Origin: an uncultured delta proteobacterium
Lineage (GTDB): Bacteria > Myxococcota_A > Polyangia > Polyangiales > Ga0077539
DNA length: 5,280 nt
Reading direction: 5' to 3'
Assembly: GCA_903860995.1 (NCBI GenBank)
Contig: CAIOSS010000050.1
Location: 1-5,280, forward strand
A program made the translations under genes and the position numbers. How positions within the stretch are numbered: position 1 is the stretch's first letter; every line of letters starts with the position of its first letter. Under the pieces are notes generated by a model. The model searched no databases and was not told the origin of the DNA. It saw only the letters and a list, made by a program, of their open reading frames with translations. Shown here one piece after another: positions 1-5,280 of the stretch.

Positions 1-750
1 CGCCGGCGGCGCCGCGGGCTCGACCGGGGGCAGCACCCCGCGCAGCAGCCGCTCGACCCCGGCCCGCGCCCCCGCCGGCAGCCGCGGGAGCACCCGGTCG
101 AACTGCGCCCGCGACTTGATGCGCGCGGCCTCCAGGAGCAGGGAGTAGTCGCTCTGGCCCGAGAGCAGGCGCCGCCACGCGTCGGCGTCGGTGAGCTTCT
201 TCACGTACAGGGCGATGACGGTGTCGGTCTCGCCGGGGCGCGACCGGAGGAGCTCCGCGGCGTGGTTCTCGAGGTAGCGCTGGCGGGCCGAGGAGGAGAT
301 GGTCACCGGGAGGTCGACCACCACGTGGCCGTAGACGTTGGGCAGGTCGGTGGCCGCGAAGAGGCCGGTGATGGCGCCGCCGCACAGGCCGCCGAGCACC
401 AGGGACTTCACCCCGGTCTCCGCCGTCAGGAACTGCCCCGCCGCCACCGCGTCGCCGCGAAACCCGCCGCTCTGGATGAACCCGTAGAGATCCATCACCA
501 TCTCGCCGTGGCGCGCCTCGCCCTCGGAGTCGCCGATGCCGCGGTAGTCGAAGCGCAGCGTGGGGATGCCCACCGCGGCGAGGCGCCGGGCGACGGCGAC
601 GTTCATACGCCACGCGCCCTGGCGGACCTTCTGCCCGGCGGAGAGCCACACCAGGCCGGTGCCGCGGGTCGCCACGCCCTCGTCCGGCAGGTGCAGGATG
701 CCGTGCAGCGTGTGGCCCTTCTCGTTGGTGAAGCGGACGGCTTTCTCCAT
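1..750 (-). CDS. Alpha/beta hydrolase, exosortase A-associated hydrolase 1-like (partial, 3' end off the left edge)
   Basis: The open frame starts at ATG 750 and is still open at base 1 (250 codons seen, C-terminus missing). A GAGGA ribosome site (757-761) sits 6 bases before the ATG, which supports this start. The protein has the alpha/beta-hydrolase N-terminal half: a beta strand with LVWLSAG (residues 33-39), the conserved LRFDYRGIGDSEGE block (65-78), and a nucleophile elbow GLCGG (121-125) with Cys123 where most hydrolases have Ser. A WRRLLSGQSDYSLL block (192-205) follows. The GLC elbow and the W-R-x-L-L-S-G block are what I recall of the exosortase A system hydrolase 1 family. The acid and His of the triad would lie beyond the edge, so catalytic competence cannot be judged. 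The visible end becomes Pro/Ala-rich (about 241-250), perhaps a linker. It is last in view of a five-gene minus-strand operon and follows its sister hydrolase by 105 bases. Substrate unknown; likely a cytoplasmic acyl or thioester hydrolase or transferase. Fold confident, subfamily moderately so. Confidence 0.82.
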   Translation of the reverse strand, partial: MEKAVRFTNEKGHTLHGILHLPDEGVATRGTGLVWLSAGQKVRQGAWRMNVAVARRLAAVGIPTLRFDYRGIGDSEGEARHGEMVMDLYGFIQSGGFRGDAVAAGQFLTAETGVKSLVLGGLCGGAITGLFAATDLPNVYGHVVVDLPVTISSSARQRYLENHAAELLRSRPGETDTVIALYVKKLTDADAWRRLLSGQSDYSLLLEAARIKSRAQFDRVLPRLPAGARAGVERLLRGVLPPVEPAAPPA

Positions 751-756
751 CGGTGT

Positions 757-761
757 TCCTC
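757..761 (-). promoter_or_regulatory. Ribosome binding site of the hydrolase 1-like gene
   Basis: GAGGA on the minus strand, 6 bases upstream of ATG 750. It is a near-consensus Shine-Dalgarno sequence and supports independent translation initiation after the 105-base gap. Confidence 0.6.
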
Positions 762-813
762 GATGGTCCCCTCAATCGTGGGCGCGCCGCAATGTAGGAA
801 ACGAACTACGTCG

Positions 814-837
814 AACGGGCGCCGTGCGCGCGCCGTT
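814..837 (-). other. Imperfect hairpin between the two hydrolase genes
   Basis: In the 105-base gap, AACGGCGC and GCGCCCGTT (minus strand) can form an 8-bp stem with one bulged base and a 7-base loop. No U-tract follows, so it does not look like a standard intrinsic terminator. It could be a processing or stability element within the operon transcript, or a chance product of the GC-rich composition. I see no convincing promoter in the gap: a TACATT hexamer upstream of the gene lacks a properly spaced -35. Confidence 0.25.
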
Positions 838-855
838 TGGAGCGGCAGGTGAGCC

Positions 856-1698
856 CTACGGCTGATCGAGCGTCTCGAGCCAACCGAGCAGCGCGAGCTC
901 GACCTGCTCTGCGCGGGTGAGGTGCACCTTGCCCTCGACGTGCAGCGGCTGCGGCTCGACCGCGCGGGCCAGCGTGGCGCCGGAGCCCATCGCCGCCACC
1001 AGCGCGGTCAGCTCGTTGCTCGCGCGCGCCGTCGGGGTCTTCACCACGTCGACGACCAGCGAGCGGGCCGGGTACGCCGTGAGGGCGGGCGTCAGGTCGA
1101 CGACGCGGATGCCGTCGAACTGCGCCGCCGTCAGGTGGTAGCCGAAGACGTTGACCGTCTGGCCCAGGCGCAGCCGCTCGACCAGCGCGTCGCGGGTCAC
1201 CCCGGCCTTCTTGGTGAGCACCATCTCCGCGGCCAGGTAGGCGCGCAGCATGTCCATCGAGTACGCGACGCCCTTCACCACCGGCTGGATGAGCGCCAGC
1301 GGGACGCGCGCCGGGCCGACGTCCGCCAGCGCCGCGAGCGAGGCCCCGAAGCGCAGCCCGCACAGGATCACCCGCTCGGCGCCCGACTGCGCCCGCGCGA
1401 AGTCGCACGCGGCCCGGATGTCTTCGAGCCACGAGGCCACCGTCGAGTCTTCCCACTCCCCCTCGCTGTCGCCGCAGCCGTGCAGGTCGAAGCGCATGGC
1501 CCACAGGCCGCGCGCGCTCACCTGCCCCGCGAGCGAGCGCAGGAAGGGGTGCGCGTCCTGGCGCTCTTCCATGAAGGGATGCACGAAGACCACCACCGCG
1601 GGGGCGATGGCGAGCGGCGCCTCGGTCGCGCGCGGCTCGTGGAGGAAGCCGTAGAGCCGCCGCGGCCCGCTGGAGAAGAACTCGCCGCGGTCGCCCAC
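856..1698 (-). CDS. Alpha/beta-hydrolase-fold protein, exosortase A-associated hydrolase 2-like, with Arg in the nucleophile position
   Basis: A 280-residue protein starting at GTG 1698 and ending at TAG 856-858. The start lies 7 bases after the carrier-protein stop and has only a weak ribosome site, which suggests translational coupling; no other start codon is in frame upstream. Seen in order: an N-terminal strand with RLYGFLHEP (14-22); FVHPFMEER (38-46), which resembles the H-P-F-x-E-E oxyanion-region motif of this group; MRFDLHGCGDSEG (68-80); and ILCGLRFGAS (111-120). In the last, the elbow G-L-R-F-G has Arg116 where Ser is expected. LIQPVVKG (137-144) follows the elbow. The GLRxGA elbow and the Q-P-V-V-x-G segment are the features I recall for exosortase A system hydrolase 2 (TIGR03101-type). 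Without Ser or Cys it is unlikely to be a classic serine hydrolase. It may be a non-hydrolytic partner of the neighbouring Cys-type hydrolase or use other chemistry. Function otherwise unknown. Confidence 0.85.
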   Translation of the reverse strand: MGDRGEFFSSGPRRLYGFLHEPRATEAPLAIAPAVVVFVHPFMEERQDAHPFLRSLAGQVSARGLWAMRFDLHGCGDSEGEWEDSTVASWLEDIRAACDFARAQSGAERVILCGLRFGASLAALADVGPARVPLALIQPVVKGVAYSMDMLRAYLAAEMVLTKKAGVTRDALVERLRLGQTVNVFGYHLTAAQFDGIRVVDLTPALTAYPARSLVVDVVKTPTARASNELTALVAAMGSGATLARAVEPQPLHVEGKVHLTRAEQVELALLGWLETLDQP

Positions 1699-1705
1699 TG
1701 CCCGA

Positions 1706-1963
1706 TCAGCCCGCGGAGGTCTTCCGGGCGATGTACGCCGCGATGCTCGCGATGGCGTCGAAGTTGACGGGCACCATCTCCGCGTCGAGCACCTCGATGG
1801 AGAACTCGTCGCGCAGCCACTCGAACACCTCGAGCAGGCCCGTCGAGTCGACGATGCCCAGATCCATCAGGGACGCCTCGTTGGTCACTGCCCCGGGGTC
1901 TGCCACCGGGAAGTTGGACAACACGTACGCCCGCACCTTCGTGACCAGCTCTTCCGATGACAT
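1706..1963 (-). CDS. Acyl/peptidyl carrier protein (phosphopantetheine-binding)
   Basis: A complete 85-residue free-standing carrier protein, the usual size for the family. The attachment motif is LGIVDSTGLLEV (35-46), with Ser40 as the predicted 4'-phosphopantetheine site, in the standard place at the start of helix II. Helices are predicted before it (about 3-17) and after it (42-52 and 69-81). The start is ATG 1963, preceded by GGAG (1970-1973) at 6 bases spacing; a second purine-rich AGGGAGG lies at 1978-1984. It sits between the AMP-forming ligase and the hydrolase pair, so the likely role is to hold the acyl or aminoacyl group activated by that ligase as a thioester in the cytoplasm. 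It needs a phosphopantetheinyl transferase that is not in the window. The motif DST differs from the DSL of housekeeping fatty-acid AcpP, which argues for a pathway-specific carrier protein. Confidence 0.9.
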   Translation of the reverse strand: MSSEELVTKVRAYVLSNFPVADPGAVTNEASLMDLGIVDSTGLLEVFEWLRDEFSIEVLDAEMVPVNFDAIASIAAYIARKTSAG

Positions 1964-1969
1964 CAGCAG

Positions 1970-1973
1970 CTCC
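1970..1973 (-). promoter_or_regulatory. Ribosome binding site of the carrier-protein gene
   Basis: GGAG on the minus strand, 6 bases before ATG 1963. It fixes the start of the carrier protein. Confidence 0.55.
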
Positions 1974-2013
1974 AGGGCCTCCCTTGAGGATTACACCGCT
2001 TGTTAACAGAACG

Positions 2014-2027
2014 GACCGCCCCCGGTC
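2014..2027 (-). terminator. Weak hairpin after the ligase gene, possible attenuator
   Basis: GACCG-GGGG-CGGTC (minus strand) begins 9 bases after the ligase stop codon and is followed by CGTTCTGTT, which is only partly U-rich. The stem is just 5 bp. The carrier-protein gene follows in the same direction after a 73-base gap, so at most this would reduce read-through rather than end the operon. It could be chance in such GC-rich DNA. Confidence 0.22.
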
Positions 2028-2036
2028 ACGAAGCTT

Positions 2037-3611
2037 TCAAGTCAGCCCCTTCTTCACGATCTTGCCCATGGCCGTCTTCGGGAGCGACGCGCGGAACTCG
2101 ACGTGCTTCGGCACCATGTAGGCCTCCAGCACCTGCCCCAGCCGCAGCATCACGTCCTTCTCGGAGTACCGGCCCTGGTCTTCGTCGGCCAGCACCACGA
2201 AGGCCTTCACCGCCGCCCCGAGGATGTCGTCGGGAACGCCCACCACGGCGCACTCGCGGACCCCCTCGATGCGCTCGAGCGCGGCCTCGACCTCGCGCGG
2301 GGCGACCTTCTCGCCGCGGGTCTTGATGACCTCGTCCATGCGCGCGATGAAGTACAGGTAGCCCTCGTCGTCGAGGCGGGCATAGTCGCCCGTGTAGAAG
2401 ATCACCTCGCCGGGCAGCAGGCCCGGGCGCAGGTAGCGCGCGGTCACCTCGGGCTTGCGCCAGTAGCCCGCCATGATGTGCGAGCCCCGCACCACCAGCT
2501 CGCCCTCGGCCGCGCGGTCGTGGCGCCGGCCCTCGGCGTCGACCACCCAGAACTCCGTCCCGGGGATGGGAACCCCCACGCAGCCGGGCTTGCGCGCGAC
2601 GTCCGCGGGGGGAAGCCACGACACCCGCTTGCACTCGGTGAGCCCGTACATCGAATACACCTGCGCGTTGGGGAACCACCGCGCGATGGCCTCGAAGTGC
2701 TTCGGGAGCAGCGCCGCCGCGGTGCTCGTCACGTAGCGCACGCCCGTGAGCGGCGGCACGGGGATGTCCTTCAGCTCGCCGAGCAGCGCGAACATCGTCG
2801 GCACGCCCGCGAAGCCCGTGACCCCGGCCTCGGCCACCCGCTGGAGGATCGCCACCGGGAAGGCGAAGGAGCGCTCGAGCACCAGGGTGGCGCCGAGGCG
2901 CACGGCCATGAGCCACTGGTAGAGCCCGTAGTTGAAGGCCATCGGCACCACGCCGAGGATCACGTCGTCGGCGGTGTTTTCGAGGAGGGTGGTGACGCTC
3001 CACGACGCGAACGCGACGTTGCGGTGGGTGAGCATCGCGCCCTTGGGCTCGCCGGTGCTCCCGGACGTGTAGATGATCGCCGCGAGGTCGACGTCGAGGG
3101 TGCGCCGCGGGGGCGGGGCGCCGGGCTGGACGTCCACCAGCTCGGCGAAGGACTCGGCGCGCTCGAGCCCTGCGGCGCGGGCGAGGTCGAGGGCGCGGGC
3201 GGTCTGCGGGCCGTGCACCAGCACCGGGGGCTTCGCCTCGGCGCGGGCGCACGCCTCGGACCACGCGGTGACCTGCGCGGCGTCGGCGATGACCGCCGCC
3301 ACGCCCGCGTCGTCGATCATGTACGCGAGCTTCTCGGCCTTCACCTGCGCGTTGACGACGAAGAAGGCCGCGTCGGCCTTGAGCACGCCCCACACGGAGG
3401 CCGCGACCTCGGCGGTGTTGTCGCCGAAGATGAGCACCCGGTCGCCCCGGGCGACGCCCTTCGCCCGCAGCGCGTGCGCGATGCGGCTGGCCCACGCGTC
3501 GAGCGCGGCGTAGGTGATCCTGGCCTTGCCGGCGACCAGGGCGACCTTGCCGGGCGACCGCGCCGCCGAGGCTTCGAGAAACTCCGCGACTCCGCGCGCG
3601 CCGAGCACCAT
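2037..3611 (-). CDS. AMP-forming acyl-CoA/amino-acid ligase (stand-alone adenylation enzyme), exosortase-ligase-like
   Basis: A 524-residue ANL-superfamily adenylating enzyme (full family length). It activates a carboxylic or amino acid as acyl-AMP and transfers it to a thiol, here probably the carrier protein encoded next. Motifs, numbered from ATG 3611: the ATP-binding loop YTSGSTGEPKG (181-191), YGLTE (322-326), YTGDYARLDDEGY (406-418), the hinge-type block FIARMDEVIKTRGEKVAPREVE (421-442), and the C-terminal MGKIVKKGL (515-523) with the expected catalytic Lys517. The sequence TECKRVSWLPP after the third motif is typical of carrier-linked ligases rather than acetyl-CoA synthetases. No condensation or carrier domain is fused. 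A GTG at 3629 would add six residues but has no ribosome site. ATG 3611 has GGAGG at 8 bases, so I chose it. The gene follows the NadE-like gene by 28 bases. Substrate cannot be read from sequence alone. Confidence 0.9.
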   Translation of the reverse strand: MVLGARGVAEFLEASAARSPGKVALVAGKARITYAALDAWASRIAHALRAKGVARGDRVLIFGDNTAEVAASVWGVLKADAAFFVVNAQVKAEKLAYMIDDAGVAAVIADAAQVTAWSEACARAEAKPPVLVHGPQTARALDLARAAGLERAESFAELVDVQPGAPPPRRTLDVDLAAIIYTSGSTGEPKGAMLTHRNVAFASWSVTTLLENTADDVILGVVPMAFNYGLYQWLMAVRLGATLVLERSFAFPVAILQRVAEAGVTGFAGVPTMFALLGELKDIPVPPLTGVRYVTSTAAALLPKHFEAIARWFPNAQVYSMYGLTECKRVSWLPPADVARKPGCVGVPIPGTEFWVVDAEGRRHDRAAEGELVVRGSHIMAGYWRKPEVTARYLRPGLLPGEVIFYTGDYARLDDEGYLYFIARMDEVIKTRGEKVAPREVEAALERIEGVRECAVVGVPDDILGAAVKAFVVLADEDQGRYSEKDVMLRLGQVLEAYMVPKHVEFRASLPKTAMGKIVKKGLT

Positions 3612-3619
3612 CGCGAGGG

Positions 3620-3624
3620 CCTCC
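3620..3624 (-). promoter_or_regulatory. Ribosome binding site that decides the ligase start
   Basis: A full GGAGG on the minus strand, 8 bases before ATG 3611. It lies inside the longer open frame beginning at GTG 3629, which itself has no Shine-Dalgarno sequence upstream, and so favours ATG 3611 as the true start. Confidence 0.6.
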
Positions 3625-3639
3625 GTCACACGTTGAGGG

Positions 3640-4659
3640 CTACTTCACGATCTCGGGGACGGGGTCGATGAGCAGGCTGGTGAGGTGCAGCGGCAGGGTG
3701 GCCCGGCGCTTGGCCTCGATGTCCTTGAACACCCGCTCGACCTGGGCCTCGGTGATGCCGAGCACGGGCGCGACCTCCGCGGCGGGCACCTGGTGGTTGT
3801 GGGCCCACAGGCAGAGGTCCATCTCGCCATACGGGAGGGCGTAATAGAACTCGTCCTGGCCCTGCGGCAGGGAGAAGGTGTCGGTGGTGGGCGAGCGTCG
3901 GCAGATCTCCTCGGGGACGCCGAGGGCCTCGGCCATGGCGTACACCTGGGTCTTGTAGAGGTGCGCGATGGGCTTCACGTCGGCGAGCCCGTCGCCGCCC
4001 TTCACGAAGAACCCCTGGTCGTACTCCAGCCGGTTGGGCGTGCCGCAGACGGCGTAGTTGAGCCGGTCGGCGTGGAAGTACTCCAGCGTGGTGCGCAGGC
4101 GCTGCTTGAAGTTGGTCGCCGCGACGAGGAGCAGGTAGGCCGAGAGCGGGAGGGCCTTGGACTCCTGGGTGCCGTCGGGGCGCTCGACGGTGACGCGCGA
4201 GATGTTGAGCCGGTCGCCCTCGAGGATGGAGGGGATCACGATCTTGGACTTCCACCCGTCGCCGTAGTCGGGGAACACCGTTCGGATGGCGTCGTCCTGG
4301 CGCTTGTAGCAGCCGAGGGCCTCGAGGGCGGGGGCGAGGTCTTCGGTGGTGGTCTGGATGCCGAAGCGCTCGGCGAGGAGCTTCCCGAAGGTGAGCGACT
4401 CGCTCGAGGAGACGCGCTCGGGCAGGAAGATGCCGTGCACCTTCTCGGGGCCGAAGGCGCGCACCGCGAGGGCCGTGCAGAGGGCGGAGTCGATGCCGCC
4501 GGAGATGCCGACCACGAGGCCGCGGCGGCGGTGGTTGACCGTCACCAGCTCGCGCAGTCGCTTGGCGATGCGGTCGGCCTCGGCGGTCAGGTCAGCGATG
4601 CGCAGGGCGTCCCGGGAGAAGGTCATGGCCAAGGATTGTCGCATACAACCCGCGCCCAT
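3640..4659 (-). CDS. NadE-family ATP-pyrophosphatase (NAD synthase-like, no glutaminase domain)
   Basis: A 339-residue N-type ATP-pyrophosphatase. The family adenylates a carboxyl group and replaces AMP with ammonia; canonical NadE converts nicotinic acid adenine dinucleotide to NAD. Seen: the pyrophosphate loop SGGIDS (53-58), NFKQRLR (183-189), GTPNRLE (206-212), FFVKGGDG (217-224), LYKTQ (234-238), and PTTDTFSLPQGQDEF (257-271). These blocks match NadE in order. There is no nitrilase-type glutaminase domain, so ammonia must come free or from a partner. About 55-60 residues (roughly 116-178) lie between the first half and the NFKQR block, longer than in short NadE enzymes. I recall this insert from a NadE subgroup often found in biosynthetic or polysaccharide clusters. 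ATG 4659 has GGGAG at 7 bases, but homology-like sequence begins at MTFSRDALR, so ATG 4626 is an alternative start. It heads the operon with the ligase and carrier protein, hinting at a pathway-specific amide-forming role, though housekeeping NAD synthesis is not excluded. Confidence 0.85.
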   Translation of the reverse strand: MGAGCMRQSLAMTFSRDALRIADLTAEADRIAKRLRELVTVNHRRRGLVVGISGGIDSALCTALAVRAFGPEKVHGIFLPERVSSSESLTFGKLLAERFGIQTTTEDLAPALEALGCYKRQDDAIRTVFPDYGDGWKSKIVIPSILEGDRLNISRVTVERPDGTQESKALPLSAYLLLVAATNFKQRLRTTLEYFHADRLNYAVCGTPNRLEYDQGFFVKGGDGLADVKPIAHLYKTQVYAMAEALGVPEEICRRSPTTDTFSLPQGQDEFYYALPYGEMDLCLWAHNHQVPAAEVAPVLGITEAQVERVFKDIEAKRRATLPLHLTSLLIDPVPEIVK

Positions 4660-4666
4660 TGGAACA

Positions 4667-4671
4667 CTCCC
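4667..4671 (-). promoter_or_regulatory. Ribosome binding site of the NadE-like gene
   Basis: GGGAG on the minus strand, 7 bases before ATG 4659. ATG 4626, the start suggested by the conserved part of the protein, has no comparable site. The two lines of evidence therefore disagree about the start. Confidence 0.45.
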
Positions 4672-4675
4672 GCAA

Positions 4676-4695
4676 CTTTACCCTGGCTGGTAAAG
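4676..4695. promoter_or_regulatory. Inverted repeat in the divergent intergenic region, candidate operator
   Basis: CTTTACC and GGTAAAG form perfect 7-bp arms separated by 6 bases (CTGGCT). The repeat lies between the starts of the NadE-like gene (4659) and the divergent zinc-ribbon gene (4746), and is AT-richer than its surroundings. The position fits an operator for a dimeric regulator acting on one or both promoters. No well-spaced -35/-10 pair is recognisable in the 86-base region on either strand, so the promoter itself is not located. Confidence 0.4.
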
Positions 4696-4745
4696 GTCCG
4701 GGCGGGTTTGGACGCCGCGGGGCAACCGTCGTAGACCTCCGGGCG

Positions 4746-5280
4746 ATGGGCATCGACTGGAAGCGCGCGGAGACGGACGGATGGGACATCGAGGACGTCG
4801 ACAAGCCGAGGAGCGTGGCGGACACCTGCCCCCGCTGCGGCCAGGCGTCGCGGCTGCTGGAGCGCGAGCGGGTGAAGAACCTCACCGTGTTCGGCGTGTC
4901 GCTGGTGGCCACCGAGCGGGGCGGCCGGGTGTTCGAGTGCACCCTCTGCCGCGCGCGCTTCGAGGCGCCGGAGGGGGGCGTCGCGTCGGATGAAGACCTC
5001 GACGCCTCGGTGATCGACCAGCTCACCGGGCTGCACGATCAGCTCGACAAGGTGGAGGAGGACATCGCGCTCTGGTCGGGGCGGGTGACCATCGCCGCGC
5101 GCAGCCGCGACGCCGCGCTGGCGAAGGAGGCCCAGGACATGGTCGAGCGGCGCTCGCGGGCGGCGGCCTCGCTGCGCGCGGAGGTCGACCGGCTTGGACG
5201 GCAGCTGCGCCGCGGGTCGGCGGCGGACGAGACCGCGCAGGCGCCCCGGCGCCGGGGATTGTTGCTCGCGGCCGCGAGCG
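4746..5280 (+). CDS. Zinc-ribbon and coiled-coil protein of unknown function (partial, 3' end off the right edge)
   Basis: The frame opens at ATG 4746 and is still open at the window end (178 codons seen). The start has no clear Shine-Dalgarno sequence, but no other usable start lies just upstream and codon usage is typical of a real gene here. The acidic N-terminus (1-27) is followed by two cysteine pairs, CPRC (28-31) and CTLC (65-68), 33 residues apart, a plausible four-Cys zinc ribbon. Residues about 86-156 are charged and helical with heptad-like Leu/Val/Ile spacing (for example LTGLHDQLDKVEEDI, 93-107), suggesting a coiled coil. A basic RRR patch (168-170) and a hydrophobic LLLAAA stretch (172-177) come at the edge, perhaps the start of a membrane segment or an Ala-rich tail. 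There is no signal peptide. It is transcribed away from the NadE-like operon and shares its control region. I do not recognise the family. Confidence 0.72.
   Translation, partial: MGIDWKRAETDGWDIEDVDKPRSVADTCPRCGQASRLLERERVKNLTVFGVSLVATERGGRVFECTLCRARFEAPEGGVASDEDLDASVIDQLTGLHDQLDKVEEDIALWSGRVTIAARSRDAALAKEAQDMVERRSRAAASLRAEVDRLGRQLRRGSAADETAQAPRRRGLLLAAAS

Noticed and set aside
262..852. Plus-strand open frame (196 codons) opposite the hydrolase 1-like gene
   Set aside because: Low-complexity antisense product; the minus-strand frame here carries hydrolase motifs and a good ribosome site.
922..1767. Plus-strand open frame (281 codons) across the hydrolase 2-like and carrier-protein genes
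   Set aside because: It runs antisense through two well-supported genes and has the Arg/Ala/His-rich composition of a GC-driven shadow.
1990..2008. Possible sigma-70 promoter (TTAACA with TAATCC, minus strand) for the carrier-protein gene
   Set aside because: The hexamers are only about 7 bases apart, far short of the usual 17, so they cannot work as a -35/-10 pair.
2026..3495. Minus-strand open frame (489 codons) in another frame of the ligase gene
   Set aside because: Extremely Arg/Gly-rich out-of-frame product overlapping the real ligase frame; no motifs.
2103..3671. Long plus-strand open frame (522 codons) opposite the ligase gene
   Set aside because: It is the antisense shadow of the ligase: composition is dominated by Arg, His, Gly, Ala and Val from GC-rich reverse codons, and no domain motif is visible, while the minus strand has a full set of adenylation motifs.
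4659..4674. Possible sigma-54 promoter (TTGGAA...GC) for the plus-strand gene
   Set aside because: The GG-to-GC spacing is 9 bases rather than the required 10, and the rest of the consensus is poor.
3685..4734. Plus-strand open frame (349 codons) opposite the NadE-like gene
   Set aside because: Antisense shadow with repetitive Gly/Val/Glu/Leu composition and no recognisable motif; the NadE motifs on the minus strand explain the region.
4592..5036. Two minus-strand open frames opposite the zinc-ribbon gene
   Set aside because: They overlap the start of the NadE-like gene and its control region and lack motifs, whereas the plus-strand frame has paired CxxC motifs and a patterned helix.

Overview
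The window is very GC-rich, with the strong third-position G/C bias that creates long open shadow frames on every strand. Gene content and composition fit a GC-rich proteobacterium or myxobacterium-like lineage (Myxococcota is my guess). No rRNA, tRNA or other taxonomic marker is present, so this assignment is weak.

Layout. Five genes lie head to tail on the minus strand and fill positions 4659 down to 1. In transcription order they are a NadE-type ATP-pyrophosphatase (4659-3640), a free-standing AMP-forming acyl/amino-acid ligase (3611-2037), a phosphopantetheine carrier protein (1963-1706), an alpha/beta-hydrolase-fold protein with Arg in the nucleophile position (1698-856), and a second alpha/beta hydrolase with Cys in the nucleophile position (750 to beyond the left edge). 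Gaps are 28, 73, 7 and 105 bases, so they look like one operon, possibly with internal modulation at two small hairpins. A divergent plus-strand gene begins at 4746 and runs off the right edge. It encodes a zinc-ribbon plus coiled-coil protein of unknown function. The 86-base divergent intergenic region holds a 7+7 bp inverted repeat (4676-4695) that could be an operator.

How the genes may work together. The ligase, carrier protein and two hydrolases resemble the accessory set found beside exosortase A / PEP-CTERM exopolysaccharide loci (acyl-CoA ligase, carrier protein, 'hydrolase 1' with a GLC motif, 'hydrolase 2' with a GLR motif). The usual partners there, an asparagine-synthase-like amidotransferase and a PLP decarboxylase, are not in view. 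A NadE-like enzyme of the long-insert, glutaminase-less type heads the operon instead. A coherent but unproven reading is that the ligase adenylates a carboxylic or amino acid and loads it on the carrier protein, the NadE-like enzyme makes an amide or supplies NAD, and the hydrolases transfer or release the product, perhaps onto a polysaccharide or as a small metabolite. No exosortase, glycosyltransferase or PEP-CTERM protein lies within the window, so the exosortase link rests on family resemblance alone.
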